This document shows, one piece after another, positions 36,114 to 44,735 of a stretch of DNA of 64,000 nucleotides. Source of the stretch: Niabella soli DSM 19437. Lineage in GTDB: Bacteria; Bacteroidota; Bacteroidia; Chitinophagales; Chitinophagaceae. How positions within the stretch are numbered: the stretch's first letter is position 1; each line of letters starts with the position of its first letter. The translations under genes and the position numbers were made by a program. Below the pieces are notes generated by a model. The model was not told where the DNA came from and ran no database searches. It saw only the letters and a program-made list of their open reading frames with translations. The DNA lies in the NCBI RefSeq assembly GCF_000243115.2, contig NZ_CP007035.1, positions 2,666,001 to 2,730,000 of the forward strand, written 5' to 3'.

Positions 36114-37291
36114 TATTTCCGGTTTTTTAATTTTTTGTAAAACGTTTTCACTTCATCCCGCAATTGCTTTGCAGTAGGCAGTTTGTTTTTTAATTTTCGG
36201 GGTAGCTCTTTGCTAAAGGTATATTCGCTTACACCTATTGGATGGTTAATATTCATCAACGCAAAATCAACTTCAACAGCATCTTTTGCAGCACATAAAA
36301 TAATTCCGATTGAAGGCTGATCCTGCTCCTGTTTCAACTGCTTGTTCACCATATTCAAATAGCCATTCATTTGTCCTGAATGAGCCATTTCAAATGCTTC
36401 CATTTTTAATTCGATCACGATAAAGCAGCGCAGAAATAAATGATAAAACAGCAAATCAATATAATAATCTTTTTTTCCTACTTTAAATTTCACCTGCCGT
36501 CCTACATAAGCAAAGCCGGCCCCGAGCTCCAAAATAAAATCACGGAGGTGATGTATCAAATGTTGTTCCAACTCGCGCTCTGTAGTAAATTCACCAATTT
36601 GGGGAAAACGGAAAACATAGGGATCTTTTAAAATCTGGTTAGCAAGATCCGCCTGCGGCTTTGGCAGGGTTAAATGAAAGTTAGAGATCTTCTTTGTTTT
36701 ATGTTGTCGCAGGTATAAATCGGTTGCTACCTGGTATTGTAACACCGCACGACTCCAGTTGTTTTCTATTGTTTTTTGAATATACCATAAACGTTCTGCA
36801 TCATCATTTATTTTATCGATCAGGTACGTGTGATGTCCCCACGGAATGCCTGTCAATAAAGGGTTTGACAGAAAATAGTCTGTCGCTTCAAATTGCGCAA
36901 CAGGTTGTTGCGTAAATGCAGCAGTTGATGACTTTTTTATCGTTGTTTTAGTTTTGGAAGCCCCGGAATTACGACCATTTCGTAATTGCGCAACAGGCTG
37001 TTGCGTAATTAGCAGATCAGGGTAGGTAACAGCAAATTGTTTCATATAGAGCAGGTTGCGTACGGAAAAGCCCCGTACATCCGGAAAAGACGTTTGCAGA
37101 TCATCAGACAGTTGTTCAATCACTTTTGCCCCCCAATCTTCCACATCAACCTTTTGAACGATCTGCTTTCCGATAAACCAATACAACAGCAACATGTTGG
37201 TATTAACTGCCAACGATGATTGCAGGCGGCTTTGCGCGATCTGCTCCTTTAAGGTTCCCAGCCATTTTTTATATGATCGGATTATTGCCAT
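36113..37291 (-). CDS. DUF1016/YhcG-family PD-(D/E)XK nuclease, nested between the IcmF halves
   Basis: 392 residues. N-terminal DUF1016_N helical domain (~10-175: [37 protein letters not shown]) and C-terminal YhcG nuclease domain (~215-375: FELELGAG-like [38 protein letters not shown], then LK), giving the Glu, Asp and ExK residues of the PD-(D/E)XK fold. An insert around 95-135 carries the peptide TQQPVAQ twice, encoded by two copies of a 23-base palindrome. Both ends overlap neighbours by one base (TAATG). No methylase or restriction genes adjoin. Family function is unsettled; links to defence or DNA processing are suggested in the literature. Confidence 0.88.
   Translation of the reverse strand: MAIIRSYKKWLGTLKEQIAQSRLQSSLAVNTNMLLLYWFIGKQIVQKVDVEDWGAKVIEQLSDDLQTSFPDVRGFSVRNLLYMKQFAVTYPDLLITQQPVAQLRNGRNSGASKTKTTIKKSSTAAFTQQPVAQFEATDYFLSNPLLTGIPWGHHTYLIDKINDDAERLWYIQKTIENNWSRAVLQYQVATDLYLRQHKTKKISNFHLTLPKPQADLANQILKDPYVFRFPQIGEFTTERELEQHLIHHLRDFILELGAGFAYVGRQVKFKVGKKDYYIDLLFYHLFLRCFIVIELKMEAFEMAHSGQMNGYLNMVNKQLKQEQDQPSIGIILCAAKDAVEVDFALMNINHPIGVSEYTFSKELPRKLKNKLPTAKQLRDEVKTFYKKLKNRK
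36893..36915. repeat. Palindrome copy 1 inside the DUF1016 gene
   Basis: TTGCGCAACA-GGT-TGTTGCGTAA: 10-base arms with one mismatch and a 3-base centre. It encodes TQQPVAQ on the minus strand. The second copy lies at 36986. Confidence 0.8.
36986..37008. repeat. Palindrome copy 2 inside the DUF1016 gene
   Basis: TTGCGCAACA-GGC-TGTTGCGTAA: identical to copy 1 except one base in the centre, 70 bases away, same reading frame. Confidence 0.8.
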
Positions 37292-38694
37292 TATAAATTG
37301 AAATTCTTTATCACTCCGTCCAACTGATACAACTTCGTAGCAATGGCCGCTCTTTCATCTACCCATTGATTATACTGCCGGATGGATTCTGAAATGTCGG
37401 AAAGATAGCGCACTCTTTTGCCGGGAATAATGGCCTGCTCTGTTGGTGCGGCTCCCTGGAATGAAATGCTTTCCTCAAAACCAGCCGCACATTTTGCATT
37501 CAATACCCGGATAACCTTTAGAAACAGCTCATTGACGCCCCGGTCATTAAATTTCGCAGCAATGGTTCCAATAACGGGTAATGCCTCATCCGGCTCCTGC
37601 CATAACTGGTGATTTCTTTTATATTGTTTGCGTACTTCCATCAGTGCATCTAAAGCGCCCGCTTTATCAAATTTATTAATGCAGATGATATCGGCATAAT
37701 CGAGCATATTGATTTTTTCCAACTGGGAAGCCGCGCCATATTCAGGGGTCATCACATACATACTTGCGTCTACGTGATCAATGATAGAAGCATCGCTTTG
37801 GCCCACTCCGGCGCTTTCCAGGACGATCAGATCAAAGGCGGCATCTTTGCAAACATCGATTGCTTTTTGAATGGCGCCACTCAATGCCACATGATCATCC
37901 CTTGTGGCCATCGAGCGCATATACGCCCTGGGATGTGCAATGGCATTCATCCGGATGCGATCGCCCAGCAAAGCACCTCCTGTTTTTTTCCGGGAAGGAT
38001 CCACGGAAACAACAGCGATGGTCTTATCCGGATAGTGGTTTAAGAAGCGGCGCACCAATTCATCAGTAACAGATGATTTACCAGCGCCCCCGGTTCCGGT
38101 TATGCCTAACACCGGGATCGTTGTATCTTGTTTTTGCCCGGGTATCTTTACGGGGTTGTTGTTGCCGGATTCCACCTGGGTGATGGCCCGTGCAATAAAG
38201 CGAATGTCTTTCGCCTCCTGCAGTGGAGAAGCGCCCTTCCAGTGATCCGGCGCCCGGGCATAGGCGTTCAGCGCCGCATCGGACCCGGCATGGCGGATCA
38301 GGTCTTCGATCATTCCTTCTAACCCTAACTTTCTTCCGTCATCCGGACTATAGATCCGGTCAATACCATAACCCTCCAGCTCTTCTATTTCCTGTGGCAA
38401 AATCGTACCTCCCCCACCGCCGAAGATCTTTATATGCCCGCAGCCCGCCTCGTTGAGCAGGTCTTTCATATACTTAAAAAATTCAAGGTGGCCGCCCTGG
38501 TAGCTGGTAATAGCAATAGCATGTGCATCTTCCTCAATAGCGCATTCCACAATTTCCTGCACGCCGCGGTTATGCCCCAGGTGAATGATTTCCACGCCTT
38601 TCGACTGCAGGATCCGTCGCATAATATTTATGGCAGCATCATGCCCGTCAAACAGGGATGCCGCCGTAACGATACGTAAAGTAACCTTTTTCAT
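37291..38694 (-). CDS. icmF: IcmF-type B12-binding domain plus MeaB-like GTPase (N-terminal half of a split IcmF)
   Basis: 467 residues. Residues ~1-135 are a cobalamin-binding domain with the base-off motif LFDGHDAAIN (axial His18), ITSYQGGH and FGGGGG. Residues ~195-410 are the G-protein chaperone with Walker A GTGGAGKS (200-207), VDPSRKKTGGALLGDRIRM and the guanine motif NKFD (340-343). The C-terminal ~60 residues (YLSDISESIRQYNQWVDERA) are the linker that in one-chain IcmF leads into the mutase. With the 657-residue product of the downstream gene it sums to the size of one IcmF chain (about 1,100). The GTPase loads and protects B12 in the mutase. Confidence 0.93.
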   Translation of the reverse strand: MKKVTLRIVTAASLFDGHDAAINIMRRILQSKGVEIIHLGHNRGVQEIVECAIEEDAHAIAITSYQGGHLEFFKYMKDLLNEAGCGHIKIFGGGGGTILPQEIEELEGYGIDRIYSPDDGRKLGLEGMIEDLIRHAGSDAALNAYARAPDHWKGASPLQEAKDIRFIARAITQVESGNNNPVKIPGQKQDTTIPVLGITGTGGAGKSSVTDELVRRFLNHYPDKTIAVVSVDPSRKKTGGALLGDRIRMNAIAHPRAYMRSMATRDDHVALSGAIQKAIDVCKDAAFDLIVLESAGVGQSDASIIDHVDASMYVMTPEYGAASQLEKINMLDYADIICINKFDKAGALDALMEVRKQYKRNHQLWQEPDEALPVIGTIAAKFNDRGVNELFLKVIRVLNAKCAAGFEESISFQGAAPTEQAIIPGKRVRYLSDISESIRQYNQWVDERAAIATKLYQLDGVIKNFNL

Positions 38695-38711
38695 CTCCGA
38701 ACAATTGTTAG

Positions 38712-38719
38712 CAAATGTA
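38712..38719 (-). promoter_or_regulatory. -7 box for the split icmF operon (TACATTTG on minus strand)
   Basis: Exact TAnnTTTG, 17 bases upstream of the ATG at 38694. It faces away from the promoter at 38799. Confidence 0.55.
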
Positions 38720-38728
38720 CGGTTTCAG

Positions 38729-38799
38729 GTTAAAAAGTTAACAAGTTTAAAAGTTGACGGGGCTCCTTATCAACATATCAACCTGTCAACTTATCAACT
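38729..38799. repeat. Word-type hairpin, GTTAACAAGT family copy 1
   Basis: Left arm GTTAAAAAGTTAACAAGTTT then AAAAGTTGAC; loop GGGGCTCCTTAT; right arm CAACATATCAACCTGTCAAC then TTATCAAC. It sits between the two divergent promoters. The loop sequence recurs at 48523-48535 on the other strand. Confidence 0.7.
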
Positions 38800-38806
38800 A
38801 CTTTTG
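38799..38806 (+). promoter_or_regulatory. -7 box touching the aminotransferase start (TACTTTTG)
   Basis: Exact TAnnTTTG ending 3 bases before the first ATG (38810) and 6 before the second (38813). Transcription would start at about the initiation codon, so the mRNA is probably leaderless. Confidence 0.55.
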
Positions 38807-38809
38807 CAG

Positions 38810-40003
38810 ATGATGAATCAACGGGAACTTTTTTTACGGCATGTGGGGCAAACATCGGCAGCCCCACTCTCACTTGAAATCGCAAAAGCAACAGGCTGCA
38901 GGCTTTTTGATACAGCGGGCAAGGAATATATTGACCTGATCGGCGGCATCAGCGTGGCCAATACCGGGCACCGGCACCCGGCAATTATTGAAGCTGTTAA
39001 AAAACAATTGGATCAATACCTGCATGTAATGGTGTATGGCGAAGTGGTGCAGAGCCCGCAGGTGCAATATGCCAAGCTGCTTGCTGATTATTTACCGGCA
39101 CAACTGAACTCGGTTTATTTCACCAACTCCGGTGCTGAGGCAGTAGAGGGCGCAATGAAACTCGCTAAGCGGTACACCAACCGTACCCGGATCATTGCTG
39201 CAAAAAATTCTTACCATGGTTCTACACAAGGTGCTTTAAGCATTTTGGGCGATGAATACTGGCGGAATGCTTATCGTCCTTTATTGCCGGATATTCTGCA
39301 CATAGATTATAACAGTTATGAATGGCTGCACGAGATCAATGAATCGACCGCCTGCGTCATACTGGAAACCGTTCAGGCGGAAGGCGGCATTATTGCACCG
39401 CAAGCGGATTGGTTGCAAACCGTCAGAAAAAAATGTTCGGAGACCGGAGCATTGCTGGTGCTGGACGAAATACAGGCGGGATTTGGCCGTACCGGGAAAC
39501 TCTGGGGATTTGAGCATTTTAATGTAGTACCTGATATATTGTTATTGGGGAAAGCACTGGGAGGAGGAATGCCGCTGGGCGCCTTTGTAAGCGACCGCAA
39601 TATAATGATGGCACTGACCGAAAACCCGGTATTGGGGCATATTACCACTTTTGGCGGGCATCCTGTTTCCTGTGCTGCGGGCTTAGCTGCTCTAAAAGTA
39701 GTATTGGATGAACAACTTGCAGAGACCGTTGCCTTAAAAGAAGAATTATTCAAATCATTGCTTACCCATCCACTCATAAAAAACATTAATTCTTTTGGCT
39801 TGTGGATGGCGGTGGATATGGGGACATTTGAGCTCAATAAAAAACTGATCGATACCATTCTTGAAAATGAGACCATGGGTGTATTTACCGACTGGTTTCT
39901 TTTTGCGGCTTCTTCCTTCAGAATTTGCCCGCCGTTAACGATTTCAGAAGCTGAGATCCGGGAAGCCTGCAGCATTATCATTAACGCTTTAAATAATTTA
40001 TAA
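38810..40003 (+). CDS. Class III PLP-dependent aminotransferase
   Basis: 397 residues from ATG 38810 (or ATG 38813). A frame open back to 38585 overlaps the opposite gene and lacks homologous sequence, so it is rejected. Motifs of the ornithine/acetylornithine aminotransferase superfamily are clear: YIDLIGGISVANTGHRHPAI, NSGAEAVEGAMKLAKRYTNR, LVLDEIQAGFGRTGKLWGFE and PDILLLGKALGGGMPLGAFV with the PLP lysine in GKALGGG. Substrate is uncertain; candidates are acetylornithine, 4-aminobutyrate or similar omega-amines. rpiA follows 13 bases downstream in the same operon. Confidence 0.9.
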   Translation: MMNQRELFLRHVGQTSAAPLSLEIAKATGCRLFDTAGKEYIDLIGGISVANTGHRHPAIIEAVKKQLDQYLHVMVYGEVVQSPQVQYAKLLADYLPAQLNSVYFTNSGAEAVEGAMKLAKRYTNRTRIIAAKNSYHGSTQGALSILGDEYWRNAYRPLLPDILHIDYNSYEWLHEINESTACVILETVQAEGGIIAPQADWLQTVRKKCSETGALLVLDEIQAGFGRTGKLWGFEHFNVVPDILLLGKALGGGMPLGAFVSDRNIMMALTENPVLGHITTFGGHPVSCAAGLAALKVVLDEQLAETVALKEELFKSLLTHPLIKNINSFGLWMAVDMGTFELNKKLIDTILENETMGVFTDWFLFAASSFRICPPLTISEAEIREACSIIINALNNL

Positions 40004-40016
40004 ACAAGTACGATAC

Positions 40017-40700
40017 ATGAAGGATCAAGAGAAAAAGAACGCGGCCCTTGAAGCCGTAACCTATATAAAGAGCGGACAGGTCGTTGGCCTGGGAACAGGT
40101 TCCACAGCCTATTTTGCGATACAAAGGGTTGGTGAATTGATAAAAGAAGGACTAACGATAAAAGCGATCCCTACTTCAGAAGAAACAAAGCGTCTGGCCA
40201 TGGAACTGAGCATCCCTTTAATTGATATTAATGAAGTGACTACAATTGATATTACTATTGACGGAGCGGACGAATTTACCGCCGGGCTCCAGTTGATAAA
40301 AGGCGGCGGCGGCGCGTTACTGCGGGAGAAGATCGTGGCCTCCATTACGAAGCAACAGATCATTATTGCCGATTCATCAAAAAAAGTTGAAAAATTAGGT
40401 GCCTTTAAAGTGCCGGTTGAAGTAATTCCTTTTGCAGCCACTGCCGTGGCTCATAAACTAAAATCATTAAATGGAGCCGCCATTCTGCGAACAAAGAATA
40501 ATACCGTTTACCTAACGGATCAGCAAAACTATATCCTTGATGTTGATTTCGGATTGATCGATGAGCCTGCGGCACTGGCAAAAGCATTAGATCATATTAC
40601 CGGCGTTGTGGAACATGGGCTGTTTATAGACCTGGCTTCAATGGTAATTTGCGGGCAGGGGGAGAAAACAGAAACCTATAAGGTTTTAAAAACCTTATAG
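40017..40700 (+). CDS. rpiA: Ribose-5-phosphate isomerase A
   Basis: 227 residues. Signatures GLGTGSTAYFAI (~25-36), TIDGADEF (~80-87) and KGGGGALLREKI with the catalytic Glu are all present. It interconverts ribose 5-phosphate and ribulose 5-phosphate in the pentose phosphate pathway. The last eight residues and the TAG stop are written inside a perfect 16-bp inverted repeat (40672-40704), so the native C-terminus may have been replaced when the repeat arrived. Co-transcribed with the aminotransferase. Confidence 0.95.
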   Translation: MKDQEKKNAALEAVTYIKSGQVVGLGTGSTAYFAIQRVGELIKEGLTIKAIPTSEETKRLAMELSIPLIDINEVTTIDITIDGADEFTAGLQLIKGGGGALLREKIVASITKQQIIIADSSKKVEKLGAFKVPVEVIPFAATAVAHKLKSLNGAAILRTKNNTVYLTDQQNYILDVDFGLIDEPAALAKALDHITGVVEHGLFIDLASMVICGQGEKTETYKVLKTL

Positions 40701-40704
40701 GTTT
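40672..40704. repeat. Palindrome family ACCTRTRAGGT, copy 1 (also a hairpin terminator)
   Basis: Perfect 16-base arms AAACCTATAAGGTTTT and AAAACCTTATAGGTTT around a single A. It overlaps the rpiA stop and lies 10 bases from the stop of the convergent DUF5686 gene. Confidence 0.85.
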
Positions 40705-40714
40705 GCCGAACCCA

Positions 40715-43174
40715 TCAAAAAGTCAACCGCACACTTCCGAACACCCCGAAGCGGGCCGTGCTTTGTTTAATGTTGCTGTTGGGTAATACGCGCCAGATGC
40801 AATCTACACGAAAAAAGCGAAGAATATTGTCAATACCCGTTCCTATCTCCATGTACGTCCTGCCGTCCAGCGACTGAAAGTTGTGCCCTTCCTTAAAATT
40901 AAGCGCTTTATTTTCGTCGGAAAGCGCGCCCCACAAGGCTTTAACCGTATAAAACTGCCGGAACTTCAGTTTAGGTATCAACTTAAAAATACCGTTGCCG
41001 ATATTGTGCTCGAAGTTGACCCCCGCATAACGGTCATTAATAAACTCATACCGGTTCATCATATTAAAGGCATACCGGTTATAATAATACAATTCATTAC
41101 CCGGCGCCACATCTAAAAACATGTAAGGAACGGTACCAAATGTTTTCCCCGCATATACCTGGTAGTTGATCACCCCCAATGGCGGGATCCGCAACACCTC
41201 AGATACACTCCCCTGGAGTTTTGTGTAGTTATAATCGCCACCCAAAAACCCGGAAACTCCTTTTATAAAGGATGCTTCAACAATAGGATATTTACTGCCC
41301 AGGCTGCTTCTGAAAAAATTAGATTCAATAAATTTCTCCTGGAAGGCATATCGGAATTTCAAAGTAATATCTGTTCCCGTTAAACTATTTTTATCAACAC
41401 TGAATGAATCCGCCGGAATCAGGTTCTGTAAAGGCCTGTAGGTCTTTTTGGAGAGATTCGTTAACACCGAAAATCCCTTTCCCAGTTCATTAAAAAATTC
41501 GAACTGTGCCTGCTCCAGGTTAATATATTTAAAGGGAATATTGGGTTTGCGAATGGCCAGCGCAAAAATATTATCATTGGAGATCTCACCAAAATAGGTT
41601 TGTCCGTAATCCAGGTCATTTTTATACCCAAGGTACCAGTATTGCCGTCTGGGTTCTTTTTTGGGCAGATAAAAAACCTCCGCTTCGCCTTTAAATTTTT
41701 TATCGCCAAAACCGTAGGCCAGATAGGTGTGCCACCAGAGCTTTTTATCAAAATGAATATTGCTGGCCACGTCGAAACGGGTACGGAACCCCTCCCAGCT
41801 ATTACCGGTAAACCAGTTATAGGCAGATCCTAATTGCACATTGCCCACATTAAACAAACCGGAACCTAAAAAAGCGATCTGCTTCGTTATTTTTTTATAC
41901 CGCGGCGAATTGAGCACGGTATCCATCATGTTCATGATGTTCATTTCATTGGTGCTGAGCCCTTCCTGCCGGGCACTGTCCCAGTAATTTTGGTTCTTAT
42001 CTCCCGAACCCGTTTTTACAACGATCTCTTCTATTTTTTTATTTTGTTTTAAGATGTTGGTGACGCTGCTGTCATTGGTACGCGCATCCTGATAAGTAGT
42101 CGTTTTACGCGCAATAAAGCCCGGCACCTGTTTCCCGATGGGGGAAAAGCTTGCCACAAATTTATCTTTTGCGATGAACCAGGTACTGTCGTTAATTTTC
42201 TTATACTCCTGTATCAGGCTCAACCGGTCCAGGAAATTTACGTCCGCCGATTTATCCAGCCGCAGGCTCATTTTCTGAATAGCAAAACTTCCGGCGGCCA
42301 CCCAACAATCGCCTTCAAAAGTATTGGTGCCCTTATTTTTTGGCGTAAACACCAAATGATAGAATTTCTGGTTATCGATGCGCTGGGTATCACTTAATGC
42401 ATATCGATAATAAGCGGTGCCATTGCGACTTAACGGGCTCACAAAAAGCCGGTTGAACACGTTTATAAAATCATTATAAACATTGATCACCTGGTCCATC
42501 CCGCCCAGGAATTTCACCATGCTTGCATTTTTGATGCCGTTGGTATTGTAGGCTTTTATCTCTTCCCTTCGCCGCAGCGGATCTTTCTGATAATAATAAT
42601 CAGAAATGGACTCTGTTAAATACGCCGGCAGAAATTTAACCCCTTCCGATGTGTCGATGTTTTTATTGATGAGGTCATTCATCGGTCGAAAAGGCTTTAT
42701 CCGCGTTACTTTTTCAATGGTTTTCAAATGGGTCAGATCCAGCTCCAGCTTATTATAAATTTCATAGTAAAAATTCTCAAAATGCCGGAAGCGATCGTTA
42801 TAAGGTTTATGTTTTACAACATTTTTCCAAACGTATAATCCCATATCTATTTTGGCTTTCACCACCACATCGCCGTAATCTTTGGGATCCAGCAAAACGA
42901 TCAGCGAATCTTTTATGGCGCCAACCGCAATTTCTTTTGTTGCGTAGCCCACATTGGAAACTACTAAGGTATCTGAAGGCCATGTTTCCGCAGCAAAATG
43001 AAAACCACCGGCGGAATCCGCAACAAAACCGTTATTGGTGTGTTTAAATTGAAGAGAGGCGAAAGGTATGGGCTCATCGCTGTGATTATCTCTTATAGCG
43101 CCAACAAGTGTTTTTTGGGCAAATGCCGAAAGCTGCCACAATAATATCCCCAACAATAAACCTGTCTTCCTCAT
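40715..43174 (-). CDS. DUF5686 outer-membrane protein with carboxypeptidase-like regulatory domain
   Basis: 819 residues from the ATG at 43174 (a GTG three codons upstream is possible). Signal peptide LLLGILLWQLSAFAQ, a carboxypeptidase-regulatory-like domain (~20-105: LVGAIRDNHSDEPIPFASLQ), then the DUF5686 region with many amphipathic strands and a C-terminus of outer-membrane type (FGVFGSVRLTF*). Such proteins are widespread in Bacteroidota and are thought to be TonB-independent barrels; their role is not known. It is convergent with rpiA and divergent from the MBL gene. Confidence 0.85.
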   Translation of the reverse strand: MRKTGLLLGILLWQLSAFAQKTLVGAIRDNHSDEPIPFASLQFKHTNNGFVADSAGGFHFAAETWPSDTLVVSNVGYATKEIAVGAIKDSLIVLLDPKDYGDVVVKAKIDMGLYVWKNVVKHKPYNDRFRHFENFYYEIYNKLELDLTHLKTIEKVTRIKPFRPMNDLINKNIDTSEGVKFLPAYLTESISDYYYQKDPLRRREEIKAYNTNGIKNASMVKFLGGMDQVINVYNDFINVFNRLFVSPLSRNGTAYYRYALSDTQRIDNQKFYHLVFTPKNKGTNTFEGDCWVAAGSFAIQKMSLRLDKSADVNFLDRLSLIQEYKKINDSTWFIAKDKFVASFSPIGKQVPGFIARKTTTYQDARTNDSSVTNILKQNKKIEEIVVKTGSGDKNQNYWDSARQEGLSTNEMNIMNMMDTVLNSPRYKKITKQIAFLGSGLFNVGNVQLGSAYNWFTGNSWEGFRTRFDVASNIHFDKKLWWHTYLAYGFGDKKFKGEAEVFYLPKKEPRRQYWYLGYKNDLDYGQTYFGEISNDNIFALAIRKPNIPFKYINLEQAQFEFFNELGKGFSVLTNLSKKTYRPLQNLIPADSFSVDKNSLTGTDITLKFRYAFQEKFIESNFFRSSLGSKYPIVEASFIKGVSGFLGGDYNYTKLQGSVSEVLRIPPLGVINYQVYAGKTFGTVPYMFLDVAPGNELYYYNRYAFNMMNRYEFINDRYAGVNFEHNIGNGIFKLIPKLKFRQFYTVKALWGALSDENKALNFKEGHNFQSLDGRTYMEIGTGIDNILRFFRVDCIWRVLPNSNIKQSTARFGVFGSVRLTF

Positions 43175-43309
43175 TCGTTGCACTTAATTTCCAAAAAATT
43201 CAATTATTTTCACCCGCATTTTTTATGTTCAACAGAGACACAGGGTCTGCTGATTAATTTGAATAGACGTTTTTTTACCCGGGTTCGTCATCTAAAAATA
43301 AATATTGTT

Positions 43310-43954
43310 ATGTTATATATTCACCGTTTTGTTTTTAACCCTTTCCAGGAGAATACCTATATCATTTATAATGAATCAAATAAATGCATGATTGTCGATC
43401 CCGGATGTTATACTGACGAAGAGCGGGAGCAACTGGTGCGCTTTATAGACGAAAATAAGCTGGAACCGGTTTATTTGCTCAACACCCATTGTCATATCGA
43501 TCATATTTTAGGAAATCAACTCGTATCCGACAAGTGGAATCTGCCCCTGCACATACACCAGGGGGAACTGCCGCTTTTACAGGCTGGTCCAAAAATTGCG
43601 GAAAAGTATGGTTTTGATTTTAAACCTTACACTGGTAATGTGTTATTTATAAGCGAAAAAGATAAGCTTAACCTGGATAACGACGAGTTTACGATCCTAT
43701 TTACTCCCGGGCATTCACCCGCCAGTCTTTCTTTCTATAATAAAGAAAACGGCTTGCTGATCAGCGGCGATACGCTATTTAGCGGGAGCATCGGAAGGAC
43801 GGATCTGCCGGGCGGAGATTTTGACACCCTGGAAACAGCCATCCGGACACAACTTTACACGCTGCCAGACAATACTAAAGTGTACAGCGGGCACGGCCAG
43901 GGAACTAGTATCGGTTATGAAAAAAGGAATAACCCGTTTGTGCAGGAGAATTGA
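43310..43954 (+). CDS. MBL-fold hydrolase, glyoxalase II-like
   Basis: 214 residues from ATG 43310; the frame open back to 43178 overlaps the opposite gene and is not family-like. The zinc motif is LLNTHCHIDHILG (~56-68), with further ligands in FTPGHSPAS, ISGDTLF and YSGHGQGTS, the pattern of the YcbL/glyoxalase II-like group. The C-terminal substrate domain of true glyoxalase II is missing. Likely a cytoplasmic thioester or related hydrolase. Confidence 0.88.
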   Translation: MLYIHRFVFNPFQENTYIIYNESNKCMIVDPGCYTDEEREQLVRFIDENKLEPVYLLNTHCHIDHILGNQLVSDKWNLPLHIHQGELPLLQAGPKIAEKYGFDFKPYTGNVLFISEKDKLNLDNDEFTILFTPGHSPASLSFYNKENGLLISGDTLFSGSIGRTDLPGGDFDTLETAIRTQLYTLPDNTKVYSGHGQGTSIGYEKRNNPFVQEN

Positions 43955-44001
43955 GTTACAGGTTTCAAGTTATATAACCTGGAACTTTGTAACCTGCAAC
44001 T
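43955..44001. repeat. Word-type hairpin between convergent genes
   Basis: GTTACAGGTTTCAAGTTA and its imperfect complement AACTTTGTAACCTGCAAC flank TATAACCTGG. The word is AGGTT/AAGTT. It lies between the MBL and sigma gene ends. Confidence 0.6.
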
Positions 44002-44005
44002 GTTT

Positions 44006-44506
44006 TTAGTACCTCCGGATCTGCTCTTTCAGCAATTTACGGGCAAAGTGGATGCGGCTTTTAATAGTTCCAAGCGGCTCTTGCAGGTATTCTGCAATTT
44101 CCTGGTATTTATAACCTTCGAAATAAAGGCGGAAAGGAACTTTAAAGGTTTCCGGAAGATTTTCAATTGCGGTCTGGATCTCTTTCTCGCGCAGCGAACT
44201 TTCTGCCGTATTTGCAACGGAAACCTGTTTCAGGTTAATAAGATAATCTTCGGGGGTACTGTCCAGTATCGTTTTACGCTTGGCGTTTCTGCGGTAATCG
44301 TTTATAAAAATGTTCCGCATAATCGTAAACAGCCAGGCTTTTATATTGGTGCCGGTATTATATTTTTCTGAGTTGGCCAGCGCCTTATAAAGCGTTTCCT
44401 GGTAAAGGTCATTGGCCGACTCTGAATTTTTTGTAAGATTCACAGCAAAAGGCTTCAGAAAATCAGCATTGTCCACCAACAGTTCATTGAATTCTTTATT
44501 TGCCAT
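44006..44506 (-). CDS. RNA polymerase ECF sigma factor (stand-alone)
   Basis: 166 residues. Region 2 (LTKNSESANDLYQETLYKAL, NIKAWLFTIMRNIFINDYRR) and region 4 (LPETFKVPFRLYFEGYKYQE, IAEYLQEPLGTIKSRIHFAR) are intact. This type occurs once in many Bacteroidota genomes without a FecR partner and is thought to handle stress or housekeeping functions; no anti-sigma gene adjoins it. It has a purine-rich AAGAAGGAGGG (44509-44519) just ahead of the ATG, an unusually strong Shine-Dalgarno-like sequence for this phylum. Confidence 0.93.
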   Translation of the reverse strand: MANKEFNELLVDNADFLKPFAVNLTKNSESANDLYQETLYKALANSEKYNTGTNIKAWLFTIMRNIFINDYRRNAKRKTILDSTPEDYLINLKQVSVANTAESSLREKEIQTAIENLPETFKVPFRLYFEGYKYQEIAEYLQEPLGTIKSRIHFARKLLKEQIRRY

Positions 44507-44735
44507 ATCCCTCCTTCTTTTGAAATTTGTCTAAATTACAACTTTGCCCAAATAGCACAAAGCCGCTGCTCAATTATTACAAAAAGTTTACCGTTTGGCA
44601 ACAACTGCCATCCCGGCAGCGCCCAACACTACCCAACGACGTACATTTTGACAGGCAAGCCGACAGAAGGCTGCCAAACGATGGTCCTGACGGCCGGCAA
44701 TGGGCCGGGTTCAGATGAAAACAGTGGCCGGAGCA

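Noticed and set aside
36113-37291. DUF1016 gene as part of a restriction-modification or other defence island
   Set aside because: No methylase, specificity, helicase or other defence genes are near; it stands alone inside the mutase operon.
38585-38809. N-terminal 75 codons of the long frame leading into the aminotransferase
   Set aside because: They overlap the split icmF gene and the repeat region and do not resemble class III enzymes; the -7 box sits inside them.
43178-43309. 44-codon N-terminal extension of the glyoxalase II-like protein
   Set aside because: It overlaps the DUF5686 start region and lacks family sequence; MLYIHRFVFNPFQENTY is the typical start.
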